Below are positions 1-5,699 of a DNA stretch of 7,728 nt, one piece after another. The position numbers were made by a program, and so were the translations under genes. The notes under the pieces are model-generated. The model ran no database searches. It worked only from the letters and a program-made list of their open reading frames with translations, and had not been told where the DNA came from. The stretch's first letter is position 1. Each line of letters opens with the position of its first letter. The DNA comes from Nitrososphaerota archaeon (lineage in GTDB: Archaea > Thermoproteota > Nitrososphaeria > Nitrososphaerales > Nitrosopumilaceae): positions 1 through 7,728 of the forward strand of contig JAEFDA010000128.1 in NCBI GenBank assembly GCA_016126025.1, written 5' to 3'.

Positions 1-241
1 TAGCACTCCAGCGCCTCCCCATACCTGTCCATATGGTACAGGCAGTTGCCCTTGCTCGCGTGCGCCCACGCATATTCCGGGTCTATGCCTATCGCCATGT
101 CATAGCACTCTGCCGCCTCGCCATACCGGCCCGTGTCCCGCAGGCAGTCACCCTTGCCCATGTGCGCCCACGCATACTCCGGGTCTATGCCTATCGCCAT
201 GTCATAGCACTCTGCCGCCTCGCCATACCGTCCCATGGCAT
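1..241 (-). repeat. 102-bp tandem repeats inside the TPR gene
   Basis: Bases 61-127 and 163-229 are identical except for T75 versus C177, at a spacing of exactly 102 bases (34 codons, one TPR unit). The difference is synonymous (GAA/GAG). Similarity continues more weakly on both sides, and bases 1-37 are part of a further, more diverged copy. Such near-identity is seen only in the C-terminal units; N-terminal units share protein consensus but not DNA identity. Confidence 0.9.
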
Positions 242-1214
242 GCAGGCAGTTTCCCTTGTGGCTGTGCGCCTCCGCCAGTCCGGAATCTATCCGCAGCGCC
301 TCCTCGTACTGCTCCAGCGCCTCCTCGTACCTGCCTATGTTGTACAGGGCGTACCCCCATGTATGACGCACGTCCGCGCCTTCGGCGCCAAGCCGCACCG
401 CCTCCTCGTAGCACCCTGCGGCCTCGGCGTCCCTGCCGGCCATGTGCAGGGAGTCTCCCCTGATCAGGTGGGTGTCGGCGTCTCCGGGGTCTATGCGCAG
501 CGCCTCGTCGGTGCACCGCACCGCCGCCCCGAACTTGGACAGGCTGAAGAGGCATATGGCCTTGCCCCTGTACGTCCAGGCATCCTCGGGGTCTAGGCGC
601 AGGGCGCTGTTGAACGACTTTATCGCGTCCCTGTATCTTTTCAGGGCGAGCAGCTCCTCGCCCTTGCCGTAGTATGCCCTCTTGAAGTCGGGGTCTATCC
701 GCAGCGCCGCGTTGTAGCATCTTATGGCAGCCCTGGGCTTGCGCAGCGCAGCTAGGCACGCGCCCTTGCTGTAGTGTGTCCTTGCCTGCCCGGGGTCTAT
801 CCCCAGCGCCGCATCGAAGGACGACATGGCGTCCCTCGGCGCGCCTGTTGCGAGCCAGCACACGCCCCGGGAGTAGTGCGACCACTCCAGTGTGGGATCG
901 AGGCGGATGGCCTCATCAAGATGTTTCAGGGCCTCGCCGTACCGACGCAGCCGGGCCAGGCAGTCCCCCTTGATCTCGTGTACGAGTGCGTTGTCGGGGT
1001 CTATGTCCAGCGACTCGTCCAGGCATGCTATGGCCTCCTCGTGCCTGCCCAGCGAGTTCAGGCACGCACCCTTGGCGTAGTGCGCGTAGGACGGCTTGGG
1101 GTCCATGCGTATGGCCGTGTCATATTGTGATATGGCCTCCTCGTGCCTGCCCCGGGACGCCAGCCGGTCGCCCCTCCTGCAGCGCGTATGGTATTCCCTG
1201 CCCTCTCCGCCCAT
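1..1214 (-). CDS. TPR-repeat protein, C-terminal end cut by window edge
   Basis: An uninterrupted minus-strand frame runs from an ATG at 1214 to the window edge with no stop, giving at least 404 residues. It is built from about twelve back-to-back 34-residue tetratricopeptide repeats starting near residue 7. Typical units read G-R-Y-x-E-A followed by A-[IL]-x-I-D-P, the TPR helix A/B signature. TPR arrays form a superhelical scaffold for protein binding; the partner cannot be told from sequence. There is no signal peptide or membrane segment, so the protein is probably cytoplasmic. Many repeats carry a cysteine in helix A (K-G-x-C-L), unusual for a bulk TPR consensus. The ATG is chosen because a TATA-like box lies about 30 bases upstream and the repeats begin directly after it. 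Repeats 10 to 12 are nearly identical in DNA, pointing to recent tandem duplication. Other long frames across this region are shadows of this one. Confidence 0.9.
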   Translation of the reverse strand, partial: MGGEGREYHTRCRRGDRLASRGRHEEAISQYDTAIRMDPKPSYAHYAKGACLNSLGRHEEAIACLDESLDIDPDNALVHEIKGDCLARLRRYGEALKHLDEAIRLDPTLEWSHYSRGVCWLATGAPRDAMSSFDAALGIDPGQARTHYSKGACLAALRKPRAAIRCYNAALRIDPDFKRAYYGKGEELLALKRYRDAIKSFNSALRLDPEDAWTYRGKAICLFSLSKFGAAVRCTDEALRIDPGDADTHLIRGDSLHMAGRDAEAAGCYEEAVRLGAEGADVRHTWGYALYNIGRYEEALEQYEEALRIDSGLAEAHSHKGNCLHAMGRYGEAAECYDMAIGIDPEYAWAHMGKGDCLRDTGRYGEAAECYDMAIGIDPEYAWAHASKGNCLYHMDRYGEALEC

Positions 1215-1235
1215 CGGTGCGGCGTGTAGGGCGCG

Positions 1236-1250
1236 GCCTAAATAGTATTG
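1236..1250 (-). promoter_or_regulatory. TATA-like promoter of the TPR gene
   Basis: On the minus strand an AT-rich element reading ACTATTTAGG (about 1238-1247) stands alone in GC-rich DNA. Its centre is roughly 28 bases before the ATG at 1214, the normal archaeal TATA-to-start-site distance, which predicts a leaderless mRNA. Confidence 0.55.
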
Positions 1251-1272
1251 GTGGGCCGGGCCCCTCGCGGGG

Positions 1273-1306
1273 ATGGCGCGCCATCTTGCACGGCGGGGCG
1301 CGCCAT
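1273..1306. terminator. Perfect 10-bp hairpin between two minus-strand genes
   Basis: ATGGCGCGCC at 1273-1282 is matched by its exact reverse complement at 1297-1306, leaving a 14-base loop. It begins about 9 bases after the stop of the PH-like gene and lies upstream of the TPR promoter. The left arm is also part of a self-complementary 12-mer (1273-1284). It may be a transcript-end hairpin for the upstream gene or a protein-binding site. There is no T-run after it, so termination is only one possibility. Confidence 0.4.
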
Positions 1307-1314
1307 TCGTACCG

Positions 1315-2259
1315 TCAGCAGGCCGGCAGCTTCACGGCCAGCCTGCGGCGGAACTCGGCCACGTCCCGGCGCGCCTCCACCATGGCCGACTGCACGCTGC
1401 TGGGGGGCGTATACCGGGAGATGCTGCGGCCGGCCACGCACATCTCTATCAGGATGTCGCGCAGCTCCTCGACGCGCCGCTCCAGCTGGCTGCAGAACGT
1501 GTACCCCCTGTACTCGCGCCGCAGTATCTGGACTATGCGCCTCTGGACGGCGCACTGTATGCGGCGGTCCTCCAGCGACTCCTTGGTTATGCCCCTTCCG
1601 GCCAGGGCCGCCCGCTCCATATCGTCGGCAGACTCGAAGGCCTTCAGGTCCCGCCGGTACTCCCGCTCGAACTTTGCCCGGCTTATGTCCTCGGCCTCTA
1701 TGTTTATGGCGTGTATCTCCTGCAGGTTGTCGTTGTCGTACCTGCCCTGCTCGAAGCTAAAGTCCTTATCTTCCAGCAGGGCCTTGGTGTACCTCCATCT
1801 ACGGTAGGTCCTCTGCTCCTCGGGGGTGCGGCCGGTCAGCTCGTCTAGGCGCGCGTGGGCCAGCTGTATCTCGTTGTATACGAAGCCCATCTTGTGCCGC
1901 CGCCACCCGGCCCCCATGGGGCCCTTGGCGCCGTACGATATGCCCTCCAGCAGCCAGGCCACGTACTTGGGGGTGGGCTTCCAGCCGTCCCACTTCTCCA
2001 CCCTGCCATCGAATGCGAACCTCCAGGGCCCCCGCGGGGTCTGCTCCACCCAGGTGAACTTGAACCCGCCCCAGCGGCCGGCCTTCCAGCCGTCTATGCT
2101 GGTGTTCTGTATGGTAAAGCAGAGGCCGTGCCTGTCCGACTCAAAGGCGGCCCGCCGGTCGGTTATGTAGAACCACCCGGATCCGACCCTGCGGCCGTCT
2201 ATGCGGGCCCTGCACCTGAACATGAAATCCATCTCCTCGTTGTCCTTGAGCAGTATCAC
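1315..2259 (-). CDS. PH/GRAM-like domain protein with charged helical C-terminal half
   Basis: This is a 314-residue protein starting at a GTG; in the same frame a TGA lies three codons upstream, so no earlier start exists. ATG at residue 10 (2232) is an alternative start. Residues about 11-105 look like a small beta barrel closed by a helix: a Gly-Trp-Phe-Tyr-Ile-Thr-Asp strand at 28-34, a Phe-Glu-Ser turn at 39-41, and many aromatics (Trp58, 63, 70, 79, 90, 93, 102). This resembles PH/GRAM domains, which bind lipids or proteins; the match is by pattern, not search. Residues about 128-310 are predicted helical and rich in Arg/Glu (for example R-R-V-E-E-L at 261-266), possibly coiled coil. 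There are no membrane segments. The gene precedes the TPR gene on the same strand, but a hairpin and separate TATA box suggest separate transcription. Function is unknown. Confidence 0.8.
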   Translation of the reverse strand: MILLKDNEEMDFMFRCRARIDGRRVGSGWFYITDRRAAFESDRHGLCFTIQNTSIDGWKAGRWGGFKFTWVEQTPRGPWRFAFDGRVEKWDGWKPTPKYVAWLLEGISYGAKGPMGAGWRRHKMGFVYNEIQLAHARLDELTGRTPEEQRTYRRWRYTKALLEDKDFSFEQGRYDNDNLQEIHAINIEAEDISRAKFEREYRRDLKAFESADDMERAALAGRGITKESLEDRRIQCAVQRRIVQILRREYRGYTFCSQLERRVEELRDILIEMCVAGRSISRYTPPSSVQSAMVEARRDVAEFRRRLAVKLPAC

Positions 2260-2275
2260 GGAGTGTCATACCGTT

Positions 2276-2290
2276 ATATACTATTTAATA
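2276..2290 (-). promoter_or_regulatory. TATA promoter of the PH-like gene
   Basis: The minus strand reads TATTAAATAGTATAT here, 17 to 31 bases before the GTG at 2259. A TATA box centred near 2285 places transcription start at about the GTG, supporting a leaderless GTG start over the downstream ATG. Confidence 0.55.
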
Positions 2291-2325
2291 CTTGTGAATA
2301 AAGGATTAGATTGGTATATACAAGT

Positions 2326-2463
2326 ATGAATACCGTTCCAGATCAACACCCGTATCGTGTCCCGCCGTGGACTTTTGCAGGTCGTGGCGGGTCCGGGTCT
2401 GGTCCGCCTTGGCCATCGGCGCGGTCCGCCGGCGGACGGCCCCGCACAGGAGCCGGGTCCTGA
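2326..2463 (+). CDS. Possible 45-residue Pro/Gly-rich small protein or leader remnant
   Basis: An ATG at 2326 opens a 45-codon frame ending with TGA at 2461-2463. It lies divergent to the PH-like gene and just downstream of AT-rich DNA with a TATATA element at 2315-2320. The first residues read MNTVPDQHPYRVPPWTFAGR, followed by a Gly/Ser/Pro-rich stretch and an Arg-rich end. The opening looks more protein-like than the tail, whose composition could simply reflect GC-rich sequence. The TATA element is closer to the ATG than normal, which weakens the case. It may be the 5' end of a gene broken further on. I do not recognise it. Confidence 0.25.
   Translation: MNTVPDQHPYRVPPWTFAGRGGSGSGPPWPSARSAGGRPRTGAGS
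2424..2437. repeat. 14-bp perfect palindrome
   Basis: GTCCGCC followed directly by GGCGGAC, with no spacer. It sits inside the possible small ORF and has no clear partner elsewhere. In DNA this GC-rich it may be chance. Confidence 0.3.
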
Positions 2464-2564
2464 GGGCGCGGCCACTCCATCAGACATTATGCGTAATCTA
2501 ATAGATAAGATCAAAATAAAACAAACACTGATGCGTCCCCGCCGCTCCTGGGCAGGACGCGGGC

Positions 2565-3145
2565 ATGCGGGTGGGTCCCGGCCGCCGCATCACTGCAGGG
2601 CGGCGGAAGCGGCGCAGAGATGCGGGCATTGCAGACCTCTGCGGGTGGTATTCCGGAGGGTCGACGGATCGAGCCATAGCACAGGCAGATAAAACCAATC
2701 AGCTTAAACGGCAACTCAAGGAAGCCCAGGCGGCTGCCAATACGGCAGAGCGCGAGCGGGACGGCCCCTCAGGAAGATCGGGCGGGCAGCGGAGGCTGCC
2801 AAAAAACCAATCTAGAATTAAACGACAGCGCCAAGCAGATAGTGCACCTGTATGGGCAGCGGCAGGCTCTGGTTGCGTTCGGCGACGGATACGGGCCGCT
2901 GGGCACAAACCACTGCACCATGCGGAACCATACCGGAGTCCGACCGGATAGTCAACACCCCCAAACTGGAGAGGATCACCGGGTGTACTCCTGGGCAGCC
3001 TGCGTCCACGCTAAAGTATTTTGAGCCGCTCACCATGAATATGGGCCCCTGTTCCGGGTGGACGGCCGGCAACCCGAAAAACCGGTGCAAGCCGTACCCG
3101 TGGTATGTCCTGCCGCTGGCTCGATACTACGCGGGAATGTTCTAG
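2565..3145 (+). pseudogene. Decayed coiled-coil protein gene, pieces in several frames
   Basis: No single frame spans this gap, but protein-like pieces follow one another on the plus strand. At about 2640-2763 there is a Gly/Ser-rich start and then a clear coiled coil with Q-L-K-R-Q-L-K-E-A-Q. At 2768-2810 another frame gives R-K-I-G-R-A-A-E-A-A-K-K. At about 2812-2925 a third frame gives N-D-S-A-K-Q-I-V-H-L-Y-G-Q-R-Q. From about 2935 to 3145 the second frame resumes with P-K-L-E-R-I-T-G and a Cys/Trp/Pro-rich end. Joining them needs three frameshifts, consistent with a pseudogene; sequencing errors are less likely for this many. The heptad-like region suggests the ancestor had an elongated helical part. 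The family is not recognised and the boundaries are rough. The alternative is that these are chance frames in non-coding DNA. Confidence 0.35.
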
Positions 3146-3235
3146 GGCGCCCTGCAGCCGTGGCTCGGAGCGGGGCAGTCCGGCATATCAAAGTATTTGG
3201 ACCCGGCCGCTGGCGGTTGGCATGCACATATTATA

Positions 3236-3250
3236 TAAAAAAGAAAAAAG
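3236..3250 (-). terminator. T-run terminator after the PKD-like gene
   Basis: Read on the minus strand, the stop codon at 3251-3253 is followed at once by CTTTTTTCTTTTTT. Archaeal transcription commonly ends at such U-tracts without a hairpin. Confidence 0.6.
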
Positions 3251-4210
3251 TCAGCTAACAAGCACACTAGTCCATAACCTGTCACTGTGCTGGTAGTCAG
3301 ACACCTCTAGGAACAAGCAGATCATGCCCGTCTTGTCTGTCACATCAACCACCAGGGGACTTCCATACATTTTGCCTAAAAACAGTTGGGGTTCGCCTGC
3401 TCCGCAACTGCTTGACCACTCATACTCGATGATGTTGTTTTCCGCATCGAAGACGGTGGGCCACACCGTCAAAACATCTCCGCTTTGGACGTACATAATT
3501 CCCGAAATTTCCGGCGGAGTGTTGTCCCTTATGTATATTGACTTGTGCGCCGTGCCTGTAAGTTCGCCGTCGGAAACGGTCAAGCTTACGGTAATCCTAA
3601 TGCTCCCGTCATCCAATGGTGGAGCGTAAAAGTTCGTATTTACGCCATGCTCCCAGACGTACCCGTCATAGTCCGCCACGCTCCAGGAGTATGTCAGATC
3701 GTCCCTGTTTGGGTCAGTCGTCCTGTTCCCGTACAGTTCCACCAAGGTGTCCTCAAATACAGTGGAAGGCGCGTCGATCACTGCGTTGGGCGCCCTATTC
3801 TGATTGGTTGGGTATCTTACCTCATTGTTCCCACCACCAGATTGAGTATCTCCGGGCACGGTAACAGTTACGGAATCGCAAGCAACAGTGCTCCAAGCAT
3901 TGGAACCTGGTTCCCGCACGTCCCTGTCCTTTGCGCATACCGTATAGGTTATTCTCTCTCCGGGAGTTAGCTCCCTGCTGTCGCGCACGACTTCTATTCC
4001 CGGGGGCATGAGCCAGCCCGTGCCGCCTTGCGTTATGTCATATATGTCAACGGCGGGGTCATTCAAGTCGTTCCAGTAGATGTTGATGGAGTCCGTGCCT
4101 ATGGATGCCCTTGCGTTAATGCTTGCTGCGTCAACCTCGAGTATCAAATATGTTCCGAGCGCGCACGCTGCCAGTGACGCGATGATGAGTGGGGTAAATT
4201 TTATATTCAT
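3251..4210 (-). CDS. Secreted or membrane-anchored surface protein with PKD/Ig-like domains
   Basis: The product has 319 residues. Residues 1-30 form an N-terminal hydrophobic segment (about 8-24) after a short Lys-containing start, so it is exported or anchored by its N-terminus. Residues about 31-118 look like a fibronectin/Ig-type beta sandwich with Cys92 and Cys111 able to pair. A Gly/Asn/Pro-rich linker spans 119-140. Residues about 139-228 match the PKD-type pattern: N-R-A-P-N-A near the start, T-D-P-N-R-D-D-L-T-Y-S-W-S in the middle and S-L-T-V-S-D-G-E near the end. A second related domain begins with N-T-P-P-E-I-S-G at 230 and runs to the end, with Cys269 and Cys298. There is an N-glycosylation sequon at Asn162. 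Such domains build archaeal cell-surface and adhesion proteins. The DNA is visibly less GC-rich than the flanking genes, and the gene stands alone among broken genes, suggesting acquisition or relaxed selection. Confidence 0.85.
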   Translation of the reverse strand: MNIKFTPLIIASLAACALGTYLILEVDAASINARASIGTDSINIYWNDLNDPAVDIYDITQGGTGWLMPPGIEVVRDSRELTPGERITYTVCAKDRDVREPGSNAWSTVACDSVTVTVPGDTQSGGGNNEVRYPTNQNRAPNAVIDAPSTVFEDTLVELYGNRTTDPNRDDLTYSWSVADYDGYVWEHGVNTNFYAPPLDDGSIRITVSLTVSDGELTGTAHKSIYIRDNTPPEISGIMYVQSGDVLTVWPTVFDAENNIIEYEWSSSCGAGEPQLFLGKMYGSPLVVDVTDKTGMICLFLEVSDYQHSDRLWTSVLVS

Positions 4211-4232
4211 GTTTTATATATGGTTAACTGGC

Positions 4233-4247
4233 ATTTAAGTATTTTTT
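4233..4247 (-). promoter_or_regulatory. TATA-type promoter of the surface-protein gene
   Basis: The minus strand reads AAAAAATACTTAAAT, ending 23 bases before the ATG at 4210, which fits a leaderless start. A second AT-rich stretch (CATATATAAAAC, about 4211-4222) directly abuts the ATG and is too close to serve this start. Confidence 0.5.
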
Positions 4248-4384
4248 GAGGGCTTTAGCCGCGCAAACAGCGAGGCCGGATTATTTGGACCATCCACACT
4301 TCATGTCTTCTAGCGTGGCCCGCGGCGCCGCTCGCACCCGGCTCCCGAGACGTGCTCTGTGATTAAAAATCGTATGGCTCCCGC

Positions 4385-4501
4385 CTACACCGGCCCGCCA
4401 CGGCGCCAAATGATGCCGGCCCGCTGTAGCAGGATGGCTTGGTTGGCTACGAAGACGATATGGTTGCTGCGCTCATACCATTCCAGCCTTATCTTGGACA
4501 T
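4385..4501 (-). CDS. Short 38-residue ORF, probable gene fragment
   Basis: From an ATG at 4501 to TAG at 4385-4387 the minus strand encodes a protein-like sequence beginning MSKIRLEWYERSNHIV and ending R-R-G-G-P-V. The frame stays open upstream to about 4620 without another ATG, GTG or TTG, as if a former start was lost. In a different frame, further minus-strand sequence ends in T-L-E-D-M-K-C-G-W-S-K with a TAA at 4281-4283, which also looks like a protein C-terminus. The two could be pieces of one broken gene. There is no good promoter directly before the ATG. The family is not recognised. The plus-strand frame over the same bases (4359-4619) looks like a shadow, with a low-information composition. 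Confidence 0.25.
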   Translation of the reverse strand: MSKIRLEWYERSNHIVFVANQAILLQRAGIIWRRGGPV

Positions 4502-4616
4502 GCCGACGGCGGTTCTGAAGGCGCGGGCGTTCCTTGGAGTGGGACTGGAGGGACGCGTGGCCTGCTGGAGTGGATGGGGGTACTTGGATCTTTTGGTGCA
4601 GATTGAGCTGCTCTTA

Positions 4617-4633
4617 TAACTAATTATTAGTTA
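4617..4633. promoter_or_regulatory. 17-bp AT-rich perfect palindrome
   Basis: TAACTAAT-T-ATTAGTTA is an exact inverted repeat around a central T. It lies in a short AT-rich island upstream of the small-protein/GNAT remnant. It could be an operator for an autoregulating module or overlap a TATA element; no second copy is seen in the window. Confidence 0.35.
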
Positions 4634-4778
4634 AATCTCAAGGTTTAATGCCTGTGTTTCCACTCCACGGTTTTGATCATTGTTTTCACCCCGCACGCCT
4701 GATATGGTTGGACCTGCACTTCCACTCGGCGCTATCTGCTACAGGCGCTGCCAACGTTACAGACTGCCAGTGCGTTAG

Positions 4779-4788
4779 TTCTTATGTA
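4779..4788 (+). promoter_or_regulatory. TATA-like element of the small-protein/GNAT pair
   Basis: TTCTTATGTA lies with its centre about 26 bases before the ATG at 4810, the expected spacing for a leaderless archaeal transcript. This supports 4810 rather than 4648 as the real start. Confidence 0.4.
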
Positions 4789-4809
4789 GTATCATGGGTA
4801 TACCATAAT

Positions 4810-4958
4810 ATGATAAGGGATGTTAAGCCGCTGAGCGTTAAACAGTGGATGTGGCTGCACGAGCGCATGAAAGAGGGTCCGACGGAAGAGTAGACGAAAA
4901 AATAAAGGAGATAAAAAAACGCGTTCAAAAACTGCGTCCCGTGACCGAATCATTTTAG
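4810..4958 (+). pseudogene. Small charged protein upstream of GNAT, frameshifted; possible antitoxin
   Basis: From the ATG at 4810 the frame reads MIRDVKPLSVKQWMWLHERM, then K-E-G-P-T-E-E and stops at 4891-4893. A neighbouring frame then continues with a convincing charged helix, V-D-E-K-I-K-E-I-K-K-R-V-Q-K-L-R-P, and stops at 4956-4958. Joining them by one shift near 4880-4893 gives a protein of about 49 residues, rich in Lys/Glu, with basic and acidic helices. Its size, charge and position directly before a GNAT-family gene, ending within a few bases of it, fit the antitoxin half of a toxin-antitoxin pair; this role is inferred from context only. The frame is also open upstream to an ATG at 4648 (an 81-residue reading), but that part looks non-coding and lies before the better TATA element. 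If the shift is real, the product is truncated to 27 residues. Confidence 0.45.
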
Positions 4959-4960
4959 AA

Positions 4961-5489
4961 TTGTCGACTCGCTTGTTCATCGATGAGGATGGCTATGAGT
5001 ATTGTCAAATTGATGAGCATTATGTACTTGAAAATGACTTTGAATCAGACGTTAAAGAATTTACGGATTATCATCCCGGGACAGCATACAGGATATGCTG
5101 GACTGGCTGGTCCGCATGCATGTTATCGAACGTAACAACCAGGTTTTAGGATATGATACGCTTGCGATGGCACGCCTCCGGTCTGATGCATCAGAAAAGA
5201 TCAAAGAATTAAGAGTCAACGAGAACATTCCCGCTTTGTTGCTAAGCCACTTGGCAGTTCATGAAGATTTCAAAAGACGTAAGATTGGAACCAAATTGTT
5301 AGACTCGGTATTCGAGTTGGTGCCGAAATTGCAAAAGCGGGCCGGATGCAGGTACGTGGTGCTGAGTCCACGGGATGATGCGGTGTTATGGCCTTTTACG
5401 AAAACCATAAATTTGAGCACCCCCGAATTTAAGATGATAAATATTCAGATGCTTACCTGATGGATATTAAATCGTACCATTCCACATAA
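4961..5489 (+). pseudogene. GNAT-family N-acetyltransferase, broken by two frameshifts and one stop
   Basis: Three pieces in successive frames form one acetyltransferase of about 175 residues. Piece one (4961 to about 5060-5085, frame opened by TTG) contains E-N-D-F-E-S-D-V-K-E-F, like the N-terminal D-x-x-L-x-E-F region of toxin-like GNATs. Piece two (to about 5380) contains N-N-Q-V-L-G-Y-D-T-L-A-M (beta strands 2-3), the motif A strand and turn H-L-A-V-H-E-D-F-K-R-R-K-I-G-T-K-L-L, and the C-R-Y-V-V-L-S strand. Piece three (from about 5382) contains G-V-M-A-F-Y-E-N-H-K-F, the motif B helix with the catalytic-type Tyr (codon 5397-5399); it meets TAA at 5430-5432, then stays open to TAA at 5487-5489 with D-A-Y-L-M-D-I-K. 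GNATs move acetyl from acetyl-CoA to amines; this branch includes tRNA-acetylating toxins. The usual Q/R-x-x-G-x-G/A loop reads K-R-R-K-I-G, lacking the first glycine. Both shifts are in the same direction (minus one). Confidence 0.8.
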
Positions 5490-5675
5490 GTTAACGCAGC
5501 GATCCGTAAAACCAGCCTAGAGTGGGTATAAAACACCAGAATATCATGCAATTGGGTACTAATCCATTAAGGCGTGTGGGGCATCAAGCATCTACCGTTA
5601 CCCGATATTCGGCGCATCGGATATTTTTTGGATGGTCCGGGCCAGGTCACACAGGATGCCCCACACCGCGTGCTG
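5490..5675. other. Intergenic stretch, nothing firm
   Basis: Between the GNAT remnant and the prepilin peptidase there is no convincing gene. A TATA-like GTATAAAAC at 5525-5533 (plus) has no credible gene at the right distance. A 30-residue minus-strand frame (5598-5690, MTIKGQHAVWGILCDL at its start) looks mildly protein-like but has no promoter and may be a fragment. Confidence 0.3.
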
Positions 5676-5678
5676 TCC

Positions 5679-5685
5679 TTTTATT
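5679..5685 (+). promoter_or_regulatory. TATA-like box of the prepilin peptidase gene
   Basis: TTTTATT in GC-rich surroundings is centred about 24 bases before the second ATG (5706) and about 18 before the first (5700), slightly favouring 5706 as the translated start of a leaderless mRNA. Confidence 0.4.
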
Positions 5686-5699
5686 GTCATGTATGATGC

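Noticed and set aside
1..241. CRISPR-like regular spacing
   Set aside because: The 102-base period is an exact codon multiple inside an open TPR frame, with no variable spacers.
202..885. Long minus-strand frame of 227 codons
   Set aside because: It lies out of frame with the TPR array, which explains the region fully; its Arg/Gly/Ala-rich composition is typical of a GC-rich shadow frame.
986..1807. Plus-strand frame of 273 codons spanning two minus-strand genes
   Set aside because: It crosses the gap between the TPR and PH-like genes, both clearly coding on the other strand, and has no recognisable motif.
4359..4619. Plus-strand frame of 86 codons
   Set aside because: No promoter or family signal; the opposite strand in part of this stretch looks more protein-like.
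4648..4809. N-terminal extension of the small protein before the GNAT
   Set aside because: The extension has an unremarkable, non-protein-like sequence, and a better placed TATA element points to the ATG at 4810.
4904..4912. AAGGAG-like sequence resembling a Shine-Dalgarno site
   Set aside because: No start codon lies at a suitable distance; the GNAT frame opens about 50 bases later, and the bases are part of a Lys/Glu-coding stretch.
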